A stretch of DNA of 64,000 nucleotides from Thelonectria olida (lineage: Eukaryota > Ascomycota > Sordariomycetes > Hypocreales > Nectriaceae). The stretch lies in the NCBI GenBank assembly GCA_020736575.1, contig JAGPYM010000005.1, forward strand, positions 1,364,001 to 1,428,000. Reading direction: 5' to 3'. The notes under the pieces are model-generated. The model did not search any database, was not told where the DNA came from, and saw only the letters and a program-made list of their open reading frames with translations. Below are positions 1-9,271 of the stretch, in pieces (position 1 is the first letter of the stretch; the number at the start of each line of letters is the position of its first letter). The translations under genes were made by a program, and so were the position numbers.

Positions 1-1088
1 TGCGGAATCCGTGGCTCCCTGCCGCTCTGAGGAGCTGGGCAAGTTGCGGAGCATATGTTTCTCTCGTGATACTGGTCTTGCTCACCTCGGAATCGTCGAT
101 AGAAGCAGCGCCGCTTTTCTTGTATTCGATTAGGATCCTGGGTCTCTCCATTATGGCTTCAGCTTCCTGCCATGAAAGCAGTGATTCTATAAACGGCAAG
201 TCAGCCATAGTTCCAGGCCTCGAAGTAGAATGAGACATTACCGTCAACAACCTGAGCCATAGAAGAACTGCACTTGGAAGGAAGACTGAGATTTGCTAGA
301 GCAATGTGTCCCTCAAAGATGTTCATGCTCTGTCCCAACTGAAGACGTAATCGATCTTGGAGCGCCTTATCCTCTGTGATGCCAAAGCCTCGGAGTAGGA
401 TTCCCAACATATCTTCGAGGTTGTCGTTCCACTTCGTAAACTCAGCCAAGGTACCTTCCAGGTTATCTTTCAAGAACATCCAATGAACCCCTTCGGGTAG
501 GCTTTTGAGTGATAGACTGGTCGAGGATGTCTTCGGTTTCGGGTTCCCAGAGCCGAAACCAAACAGCGATAAAGACCATCGCTTGTGACCCGGACCTTGA
601 TTGACTCGCTTTTCTGTCGCAATTGCTTCATTTGCACTCGGGTTGACGTTGGGTGCATCTGCATGTCCCCTTAGGGTTTCTGTTTCGGCAGTGTTGAGGT
701 TCTGAGATTGTGTTCTGGACTGGCCGAATTTTGTCGCTTCTCTCGTATACTCGCCGAGAATCTTCTGTAGTTTGGCAAAATGATCTTGCACAATCCTTAA
801 ATACGGCTATGATTTGTGAGACGAAGTGTGGCTAGGCAATGAGGGGTTAATGCTTACTTCTGGTATTGACTTGAGGTAGTTGAGATCAAGTCCCTCGCCG
901 TTCTCGGCGCCTAATATGCGAGAGAACTCATTCAGGCGTAAGATTTGGAGATCGAATTGGGTGCTAAGATCCGACTGTTCGCTCCGGATGTGTTTGGTGC
1001 TTCTCGTAACCTTCTGAATGAACTTGACTGTGCTATAGACATCTCGGGATGCCGTTACGATAGCTATGGCGAGGCTGATTGGCTCCAT
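1..1088 (-). CDS. HeLo-domain (HET-S N-terminal type) protein, 3' end cut by window edge
   Basis: The coding exons on the minus strand are 1088-858, 806-242 and 186 to beyond base 1. The introns (807-857 and 187-241) have GTAAGC/TAG and GTAATG/TAG ends, the second with a CTGAC branch point, and both keep frame. The N-terminus (MEPISLAIAIVTASRDVYST) followed by an amphipathic helical region resembles the HeLo / prion-inhibition-and-propagation domain, which in HET-S becomes a membrane toxin on activation. A Ser/Thr-rich linker follows. The last exon carries RILIEYKKSG and a stretch ending LAQLLRAAGSHGFR. In fungal relatives such a stretch normally leads into a kinase-like domain, so a HeLo plus (pseudo)kinase architecture is likely, but that part lies outside the window. 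It is divergently transcribed from a kinase gene 260 bp away. The domain call rests on recognition, not on a search. Confidence 0.75.
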
Positions 1089-1347
1089 CTTTGCATCAAG
1101 GTGAGTTGTACATGACAGGAATAGGTTGTATCTTGCTTAGTTCGACAATTCAGACACTGGGCAACGAGCAGTTTTGTAATGCGATACATACTTGTTAGCC
1201 TCGTTCAGGCTACGACAGCGAGGCCACAATGCCAAGCACAACCTGCATCCAGCTTTTACGCCATAGGTGCCGATATGAGTGGCTCAGAGGCACCCAGGCC
1301 TCTGGAGTGCTCCATCACAATTGCAGTGCTTAGTTGAACTAGCTGAG
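1089..1347. promoter_or_regulatory. Divergent promoter between HeLo gene and kinase gene
   Basis: About 260 bp separate the HeLo start codon (1088, minus) from the first in-frame ATG of the kinase (1348, plus). The gap must hold both promoters, so the two genes may be co-regulated. An ATG at 1275 in another frame opens a 20-codon upstream ORF ending at 1337, which could be an upstream ORF or part of an unrecognised first exon of the kinase gene. Confidence 0.4.
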
Positions 1348-4300
1348 ATGCATAACAAGTGGCAGTTGACTACTGCAAGACGATGGCTGTGCCTCGTGCA
1401 TGGAAACGACTTTGCCCGGGATTGTCATGGCTGCCTTCTCGCCTCGGTTGTCCGCATTTTGGAGCCAAATGGAAGAGGCGGAGTAGATGTCAGCAATTCG
1501 CCGGCCGAGTTCGCATCGTCAGCCATTGAATCTCTTTACTTTTTGGGCACCTTTTCAAATGAATGCACCATGTCCCTGGCTTCATGCTGGAGCCGTCCAG
1601 ATCGTACCAGAAGCCGCGTGAAGAAAGGACAACAGGCTCAAAAGCGTCTTCCGCCGAGCTCAAGATTGGCCATCATCCGCAACGAAGGCGACAAAGATCA
1701 CGTGGCAGTTCTCAGTCGCCTACTCAAAACATTAGAAGAGAACGAGGTCCCTGGGCCCCAATTGTTCCGCCTCCACAAGGAGTTTTCTAAGCCCCTTGGC
1801 GAAGGCAGTGAGGGCAATGTGCGGTGCATCAACATCGAGGGCGCGGCCCAGTACCACAAGCTTGACAAGAGGATTCGGTCGAAATGGCCGTTTGAGCTGA
1901 TTGCTATTAAGCAACACCGCAAATTGAGAGACGGGCGGCAAACCCGCGCACGACGAGCTGTGTCTGCCGAACCAGATCGGAACAATCTCGCAGCTCGTTT
2001 CGTCGCGGCTGAATGCGAGGTCCTGGCCCTATCTCCGAGTCTCTTCCGCAACCACCCAAATATCGTCCAACTGAAAGGCTGGGGTCTTTGCTTAGACACA
2101 ATCGAGGATGGCGAGTGCCCTTGTTGTGGTCCTCTTCAAGTCCCGTTACTAGTCCTCGAACGGGCTGAGATGAATCTGAGCCAGTTCTTGCGTCAACACT
2201 TCTCCGAGCCGGCAGAATATCGAAATTTGGATCTGGAGCAAGGAATCCCCAATAGTTTATCTGTTCCAAGCAACTATTCTCGGCCAAGTCGATATGACCC
2301 CGGAATGACAACATGGGATTCTCTTGCTAGTTGGATCACAGTGGGCGAGGACCGATATGAGGGAGTACGACAACTCTGCATCGACATTGGACATGGCCTG
2401 GAAGCGCTTCACCAGAACAAATTCACCCACGGAGACTTGAAGCCAGAGAATATCCTCATGTTCCGAAACGGCACCAATTGGACAGCGAAGCTCTGCGATT
2501 TTGGTTGTGCGCGTGGAGAAATCAACGCACCCGCGAGCGGCAGGCAACCGCAGAAACAACGTGAACCATATCATGGCACAGAAGGGTGGCTCCCTCCAGC
2601 CCACGAAGCTGATGCTGATCATGATTTCGATGGTCTTCGAAGATGTGACATTTACGTCTACGGCCTTGTCGTTTGGAGCTGCTTCTACTTGGAGGGCGAG
2701 CCACCGGAGAACCCAAGCCTCGCCAGGGCCAAGTCGACGGGGAAAAGGTTCCAAGACAGATGGAAATGGTTCTCGCCGAAAAGAAGAAGACTGAATGAAA
2801 GTATTAATCGAGTTTTCGAATGCACACTATGCCCGAATAAAAGCGAGAGGGGCCCTGCACCGTGGAGAGAGCTGCAACGAGGACAACAAACAATTACCAG
2901 GGCGAAGAACGACCCCAGAGGCCAGTCGACAACGTCAAGAAGAGAGGAAGATTCTCAGGTCTTACCGTCATCTCATCAAGATTCTGGAAACACACGGCGG
3001 TATGACCTCCTCCCGGAACAGAAGATGGCGTACAGGCGAAGACGCTGGTGGATTCGAACTTGTGCCGCAGTCGAGAACGAACTCAACCGAACCCAGGAAG
3101 GAATTGATGATACGTCAGATAGCAAATTTGCTAAAGATCTAGAGGAAGACCCGAGTAATGGTGCCAATATGGAGGAAGACGAGACTGCCACTCGCGTCAC
3201 TTCAACAGTGCGCCACCCAGACGACGACTTATTCTGCAACCAACCCTTCGAGACCGCAATCCGACGGGAAGAAAGCCAATCTCTGCACAGAGAACTTCTA
3301 GATGTCTTGGGCCGCCTCCCAGCTGAACATAGCTTTGTCGATCTCTATTGTCTCGCTCGGTTCCGAAGTCGCATACCTCTTGCGTGGTGGCAAGAGTCTG
3401 GGGCGCACACAAACATGGTCGAAATAGCGCTCAGGTTCACACCAGAGATTGACATCTGCACGCTTTCTTGGCTATGCAAAGGACCTATTGGGAACTTTGA
3501 AGTAGCCAGCCTCTTTCCCCATTTCTTTGCTAGAATCCTCTCTTCAAAGTTTCGTGGCCATGCCCTAGATGAATCTGCGAGACTTGACAGGTTTCTCCTC
3601 CTCTTCAGGTCTGGAGCCCGCATCGAGAAGGAATTCAGTGTGTCGAGATGGAGATCAGGCTGTGAGCCATTATCAGTGCTTGCTTGGTTTCTCAGCGAAT
3701 GCAGACCTGCTACTCACCCCGTTGTCATCAAGGAGATCTACCGCCGAGTTTATCAAGCCCAAACCACCGAATACATGGCAGCCAGCACGTTGGACTACAT
3801 CAGAAGTCCAGTCGGTGACTCATCTCCGGAGCAATGGTCGCGGCTCCAAAGAGATCTAAGCCTAGTCGGCAAAAATCTACCGAGAGTATGGGCTCAAATC
3901 ATGAATGCCTCCCCCATCAGCCCAGACACAACGACTCGGGCCGTCGAGAACACACCACTATTGCCATCGCCTTCCTTGCCTCCAGGATGGAAGCGCCATG
4001 GTGACTGCAGAGGCAACGACAACCAGCAGTGCTTCGAAGACAAATACACTCACTCCTTCACTCTTGAGCAGCCCCGTGTGAGTCTTATGGAGATTCGCCA
4101 ACTCAAAATTGGGTTTCTCGATCCCAAGATTGGCGGTTCGTGTTATCTGGACCTTGCACACTACATCACGCCAGGAATGAGCCTTGGCAGTAGCAAGACC
4201 TTCGATATGAACATTACGAACCGATTTCCCATCTATGACGACGTCTGGTTTTCCGAAGAGTGGAGGACTGTGCCACCCCGAGACGACGTGCTCAGAAAAG

Positions 4301-4698
4301 TGAAGGAGATTACGCCCTTTTCCACCCGCATTTCTAACCTGAGGTTCCGCGACGCCCTCACTAACAGCATCCGGTGGTCTCTGAGAGCACTCGTTCGCGC
4401 AATGACTTGGTTGCATCTGCTTGGCGTATTGATTCTCTGCCTCGGGATGCTCGTCGTCATCCATGGGCTTGTCTTCGCCGTCGTCTTGGGCAAAATGGAA
4501 TTTCCACCCGGATTAATCTGGGTAACTGTGCCGGTGTTTCTGCTATTTGCCCTTGCCTATCTACTCATTATTGTTTCTCTCATCCACTATTACTGTGCGG
4601 AAGACGGTTATGTAGGAGCACTGGGCTTCTACTCCCTGTCTACCTTCGTACACGATATGATCGAGGCATACTCGGTAGTCATAGGGCTTTCAAGTTGA
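1348..4698 (+). CDS. Large serine/threonine protein kinase with C-terminal membrane segments
   Basis: This is one long open frame. It stays open upstream to a GTG at 1279, but the first in-frame ATG is 1348, giving about 1116 residues. Numbered from the 1279 GTG, the glycine loop GEGSEGNV is at about 174, the VAIK-like lysine in ELIAIKQHRKL follows, the catalytic loop HGDLKPENIL is at about 384, and CDFGCA is at about 405, so the key catalytic residues are present. A long helical region without a recognised fold follows. Near the end is a WW-like LPPGW motif (codon at 3976) with downstream aromatics, then two strong hydrophobic segments (about 4400-4600), suggesting a membrane-anchored kinase. 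The divergent HeLo neighbour suggests a role in self/non-self or cell-death signalling. This is inference. An N-terminal intron and a different start are possible. Confidence 0.75.
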   Translation: MHNKWQLTTARRWLCLVHGNDFARDCHGCLLASVVRILEPNGRGGVDVSNSPAEFASSAIESLYFLGTFSNECTMSLASCWSRPDRTRSRVKKGQQAQKRLPPSSRLAIIRNEGDKDHVAVLSRLLKTLEENEVPGPQLFRLHKEFSKPLGEGSEGNVRCINIEGAAQYHKLDKRIRSKWPFELIAIKQHRKLRDGRQTRARRAVSAEPDRNNLAARFVAAECEVLALSPSLFRNHPNIVQLKGWGLCLDTIEDGECPCCGPLQVPLLVLERAEMNLSQFLRQHFSEPAEYRNLDLEQGIPNSLSVPSNYSRPSRYDPGMTTWDSLASWITVGEDRYEGVRQLCIDIGHGLEALHQNKFTHGDLKPENILMFRNGTNWTAKLCDFGCARGEINAPASGRQPQKQREPYHGTEGWLPPAHEADADHDFDGLRRCDIYVYGLVVWSCFYLEGEPPENPSLARAKSTGKRFQDRWKWFSPKRRRLNESINRVFECTLCPNKSERGPAPWRELQRGQQTITRAKNDPRGQSTTSRREEDSQVLPSSHQDSGNTRRYDLLPEQKMAYRRRRWWIRTCAAVENELNRTQEGIDDTSDSKFAKDLEEDPSNGANMEEDETATRVTSTVRHPDDDLFCNQPFETAIRREESQSLHRELLDVLGRLPAEHSFVDLYCLARFRSRIPLAWWQESGAHTNMVEIALRFTPEIDICTLSWLCKGPIGNFEVASLFPHFFARILSSKFRGHALDESARLDRFLLLFRSGARIEKEFSVSRWRSGCEPLSVLAWFLSECRPATHPVVIKEIYRRVYQAQTTEYMAASTLDYIRSPVGDSSPEQWSRLQRDLSLVGKNLPRVWAQIMNASPISPDTTTRAVENTPLLPSPSLPPGWKRHGDCRGNDNQQCFEDKYTHSFTLEQPRVSLMEIRQLKIGFLDPKIGGSCYLDLAHYITPGMSLGSSKTFDMNITNRFPIYDDVWFSEEWRTVPPRDDVLRKVKEITPFSTRISNLRFRDALTNSIRWSLRALVRAMTWLHLLGVLILCLGMLVVIHGLVFAVVLGKMEFPPGLIWVTVPVFLLFALAYLLIIVSLIHYYCAEDGYVGALGFYSLSTFVHDMIEAYSVVIGLSS

Positions 4699-4826
4699 AG
4701 AGAACAGTGAACTTGTGGGATTATATACATTAGGACCCCAATGTCCTGAAAAAGAAATCGCTGCTTCATACTCATGTGCGTTATACCTACCTGCAGGCAT
4801 AATATGCGAAGCATTGGGTGAATAGC

Positions 4827-5441
4827 TCAATACTTCCAAGACGTGATGACCATCTCCGTCTCATTCGACGAAAAGTCACCCGAATAAGCATCCTCAGCAA
4901 TGCCTGCCTTGTTCAGAGACTCTTCGCTGATATCCTCCTTGGCTTTGCCCCATACAGCCTGCCACTTCCCCTTCAGCTGCACCGTCGCCTTGGCACCCAC
5001 GCTCTCTGGCGACACGATGCCTTCCTTGATGACAATGTCCTGCTGCTGAGCCTCTTTAGGCGCCAGCGTGATGAGCGAGTCCAAATCCGGCGGCCATTTC
5101 CTCTGCACCTCGAGCGTTGGAATATCCAGCGGCGCGCTCCCTCCATCGGGCGTGATGGAGAGCAAGCCCAGCTGCAGCACCAAGCCGTCCAGCGGGGATC
5201 CGTACGAGAGAAACGTAACGGGGTCGGTGTTTGTGTTGGCCACCCTGACTGATATCGTCGGCGGCGAAGCGCTCTTTTGCTTGATAGACACGGTGATGCC
5301 CGCGATGGGGCCTGGCGTGGCTTCTTGGTCCATTTGCGTAGAGAGAGGCGGGGAGGAATTGATGTAGTAGGTGAAAACGCCCGCGGTGACGAAGAGGCCG
5401 ACGAAGAGGCGGGCGGCAGAGGACGTGCGCAGGAAGCTCAT
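4827..5441 (-). CDS. Single-pass membrane protein with deuterolysin-prodomain-like domain
   Basis: A 204-residue intronless ORF. After MSFLRTSSAARL comes a hydrophobic span (about residues 11-27), then a luminal or extracellular domain rich in beta-strand patterns (ITVSIKQ, ISVRVANTNTDPVTFLSYG, SPLDGLVLQLGLLSI). Its order resembles the propeptide of M35 deuterolysins: a short beta strand, 'V-T-F-L...G-S-P-L-D', a long variable loop, and a final YSG motif. There is no HExxH, so it is not a protease itself. A true deuterolysin starts 2.7 kb away on the other strand. A type II membrane protein with a prodomain-like fold could act as a chaperone or inhibitor, but this is speculation. It ends 128 bp from the convergent kinase gene. 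Confidence 0.75.
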   Translation of the reverse strand: MSFLRTSSAARLFVGLFVTAGVFTYYINSSPPLSTQMDQEATPGPIAGITVSIKQKSASPPTISVRVANTNTDPVTFLSYGSPLDGLVLQLGLLSITPDGGSAPLDIPTLEVQRKWPPDLDSLITLAPKEAQQQDIVIKEGIVSPESVGAKATVQLKGKWQAVWGKAKEDISEESLNKAGIAEDAYSGDFSSNETEMVITSWKY

Positions 5442-8163
5442 CGGGCTGGGAAGCGTAAGGCAGAAGGGAATGGACGGAGCCAGCCGGACGATGGGGAGAA
5501 AGCCTCGAAGAAATTGGTGTAAGTGAGATGAAGTGTGTTGGTCTGAATGGAAGCCGAGTGAAGTGATGGATTGTTTGTTTGCTGTCGCTCCAGAGGAATG
5601 GAAAAGGCAATCGACAGGGGAGTTGCCTTTGCCAGGATCCTTGGCAATGATGTTTCAAAGATGATCGAAGCCTCGAGATGGCCGCTGTCAAAGGCCACGC
5701 ACGGAATTATGCGTCGGGAGGGAACCGACTAGGACTTGCTCGGCACTTGATCAAGCAGCTTCCTTTCAAGGGAGGTGATGTTTCTTGCATAGCATGAGTT
5801 TGTTTCTTTTGGTCACCAAAGTGTCGGAATTAAAGTCGAGGGAGAAGGTCGGCGGGAACAATCGAGGACCCCGTGTTGATGAGTTGTTTCGGGTGATGCG
5901 CAGCACCAATGTATCAGAAACATCGATCAGCAAGGGTCTTCAGCTTCTGAAACACCCGTGCAAGAAGCAGGTGAGATTTTCTCTGTCAGAGTCGCAGCGA
6001 GACAGAGTGACATGGCGACGGCAGCCCTCAAGTATATTGATCATATATTGCCATTGATGCAATCGCATCTTGGGATGACAGCCCAGATCCATGGCCAGGC
6101 GCTCATCCCGTGCTCTCAAGGTAGCTCGAGCATCCCTGTGACAGGCAGAGTCCCTGGACGGCGATGATCCCTCAATATTGTTTTTGAATATTTATCCAGC
6201 TTCGAGTTAATTGGTTCTACAAAGTACCGCGTGGCGGATTGGCATTCTCTGGGAAGAGCATTCCCAGGGGCTTGGTTTGTACAATGTATTCGCATGTTGG
6301 ACGCTGGCCTTGAGCATGAACGCTCGGGTCGACCACGTCGTACATGTAAATTAAGAACAACACACAATGCCATCATTGTTGGAACATTAATCATGCCCTG
6401 CGGCTCAAGAGGCATACGAAAAAGCGTGGCTATGTTTCTGAGTTGTCCTTAAAATGGGCTGAAACATTTCCTGAGAGAGGCCATCGAGCAGGACCCGATT
6501 GGTCTTCTATCCGTCCATCCTGGAAGTCGAGGTATCATTGAGTAATCTCTCATCGGACGATCCGCCGTAGTACTGCAGCTGGATCTATTCTCGGGAGTGC
6601 CTTTCTTTTCTTGGAGATGGTCCGAAGACGAAGCCATCGTTGGTTATCCATTGCGCGCTGACCCGCCTCCAGCGCATCGTCACTGGGATCCTGGGATGAG
6701 TTGAGATGCAATGTTGCTTTCCGCCTTGCAATGCAATGCCCAGCTTCCCTGGCTGCTGCAGATAAATCCAACACCGGCTCAACGCACAGCAAACAGCAAA
6801 CGTCGCCGAGCGGTAACCCATCGACGTTTGGTACCGTGGGTTCCTGAAGTCGGTGAGACTGAAACCTCCTCAGCCCTTCTACCAAGCACAAACTGGGTTG
6901 TTAGTGTTGGTGTTAAGCTTAATAGGCAGTTGGCTAGCTGTGATGATCACCTCCAACATATCTCGCATTTGCAAGTAGATTGAAAACACTATAGATAGAG
7001 TAATGAGCCGTTCTTTTGGCCTTCAATTCGCTCATGTATGTCTCACCTCGTCTTTGTGCTTTGCCGGGATGCGCATCCAACACTGCTCCAGCCCCTTTGC
7101 ATTGCTCCGAGATGTCGCCTTCTGCATTTGTACTCTGCACTTTGGTGAATACCAACATCTCAAACGTTAGCTCGTGGAATCTGTGAACCGACGTGCTTCA
7201 CTTTGACTGGTTATCCAATTTTTCGCATTTTCCCTCTCGGTGAATTGGACCGAAAGACGCCAAAGGAGACAAGGACAAGCAATATACGTGGGACAGGCTC
7301 TAATCTCAACCTTGTATTCGTCCTACGACACACGAAGAATGTATAAACGGCTCTCTGTTAATGAGCCAACACGCGGCAATGCCACACCAGAATTCCTCTT
7401 GGTGGAGTTGTCCGAACGTGGCCCTTCTGAACTCCCCTGCAAACGGTCCCTCCGGCCAGCGTGCACAGCAGAACCCTTGCTGAAGCTGCAACACCAACCG
7501 TCTCGCCCTGGAGACGAGACGAAAGATCAGCATGACAAGTGAGCCTTGGAGGCCCAGCCTCGAAATTCACTCCCACCAAACAGAAAACAACCAGCTTCTG
7601 TGCGTTATTCTCCTACCAAAGCAGGCAGCTCGATTGGGTTCGGTCCTCTCTCTGAGCCTTGTTCCTTGTAATTAAAAATAAAGAGAGAAAAAAAGAGTCA
7701 TCCTTTGCTGTCAGCAGCTTGGGGACCCCTCACGCCACACAGCTTTGAGGAGATTACAGGGCGCAAAACACCACGTCCTGGCCCACAACCCCCGTCTTGA
7801 GGATTTCTGGGGAACAAGGCAAGGGAGCAGCAGCAGCAGCCAAGCCCTCTTTGCTGTTAATTCAAGGATCCAAAGATTGAGAATAGCATCCATGGGGTCC
7901 GCGATAGCTCAGCAACCCCTGACCAGATTGCTGAGACCTTACTAGAGGTAAATCTCCCCTCTGTCTCCGTGTGAGGCATCCGGAGGTATAAGTATGTTTG
8001 ACACCACCTGTGCTTCACCATGGGGCATGCTTCTCTCGTTGTCGCAGTTTTTCTTTTCGTTTCACTTCTCATTGGACCTTCTCTTCTTGATTCAAAACGA
8101 CTTTACTTCTTCTCTTCACTTCTTAAAACCAAACTCGTTTGTTGCTTTTGATTCGTTCTCAGG
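5442..8163. other. Intergenic, upstream regions of two divergent genes
   Basis: No gene is recognised. The longest open frames (about 100-113 codons) lack domain-like composition and overlap each other on both strands. A short (AGC)n run lies near 7825-7840. The last about 150 bp are pyrimidine-rich on the plus strand (CTTCTTCTCTTCACTTC), typical of a fungal transcription start just before the deuterolysin start. Confidence 0.5.
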
Positions 8164-9271
8164 ATGAAGTTGCTTGCAGGTCTCGCTCTCGCCTCCCTGG
8201 CCGCGGCCGCTCCCATGGTGGAGAAGCGCGCCTCTTCTGGCTTGGATGTTTCGCTGCAGATGGACGGCAACTCCAAGGTCAAGGCCGTTATTACCAACAA
8301 CGGTAACAAGAACCTCAAGGTCCTCAAGTCTGGCACTTTCCTTGACTCTTCGGCGGTTGAAAAGGCCGAGGTGTACTCTGGCAGTATGTTGATCATGTTG
8401 AGATAATGCAATCATAGCAGCTGTGCTGACACAAAGCGACTTAGACCAGAGCGTCGCGTTTGACGGAGTACGAGTTTCCATTCACACTGATTACCTCACC
8501 GATTCCGCTTTCCAGGCCATTCCCGCTGGAGAGTCCATCGAGGTTGAGTTCGATGTTGCTGAAATGCACGATCTTTCCATCAGCGGCACCTACAGCATCC
8601 TAACATCGGGTGCTCTCTCCTACGCCGAGGAGAACTCGACAACCCTCATTGGCTCCGTGCCCTTCTCCTCCAACAAGCTCGAAGCCGTCATTGATGGCGC
8701 CGAGGCCTACAGCGTCCGAACTGCTTTCCAGAAGCGCAGCATAGTCCAGCCCGACTGCACCGGCGACAGGTTGACAACGATTACGAACGCCCTGGCTCGC
8801 TCCAACAGCCTGGCCACGGCCGCTCACCAGGCCGCTCAGTCGGGCGCGGATGCCAAGATGATTGAGTACTTCAAGTCGGCGAGCGCCGACACTCGAAGCA
8901 CCGTTGCCGGTGTCTACGGCCGCATCGCGACCGAGACGGGCTCGACCACCGGAGGCAACGCCAAGTTCTACTGCAGCGACCCCTACGGGGCCTGCAGCGA
9001 CGGTGTGCTGGCTTACACGGTCCCCGGCCTCAGCTACATGGCGTACTGCGACCTGTTCTTCACCGCGCTGCCCGCCACGACGTCGACATGCCATGCTCAG
9101 GAGCAGGGCACGACTGTCCTCCACGAGTCGACCCATCTCACCCAGATCAAGGGCACTCTGGACTACGGTGGCTACGGATACGACTTCCTCCGCAGCCTGA
9201 CTGCCGAGCAGAACATCAACCACGCCGACACTTATGCGTTGTTCGCCAACGCCATCGGCCTGGGATGCTAA
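8164..9271 (+). CDS. Deuterolysin, secreted zinc metalloprotease (M35)
   Basis: The CDS is join(8164..8383, 8445..9271), 348 residues. The intron has GTATGT/TAG ends and a CTGAC branch point. Residues 1-16 (MKLLAGLALASLAAAA) form a signal peptide. A beta-rich propeptide follows and ends at the Kex2-type site KR (residues 170-171). The mature enzyme starts SIVQPDCTGDR and is 177 residues, the known mature length of the classic Aspergillus deuterolysin. The zinc motif HESTH begins at about residue 300, followed by the conserved aspzincin stretch containing GTLDYGGYGYD, whose Asp is the third ligand. Six cysteines remain in the mature part, consistent with disulphides. It should be an extracellular neutral protease active on basic proteins, made under nitrogen or carbon limitation. 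Regulation was not established. Confidence 0.95.

Noticed and set aside
3040..3065. GGATTCGAAC string resembling a minus-strand tRNA T-arm
   Set aside because: It lies within the kinase coding frame and has no cloverleaf partners.
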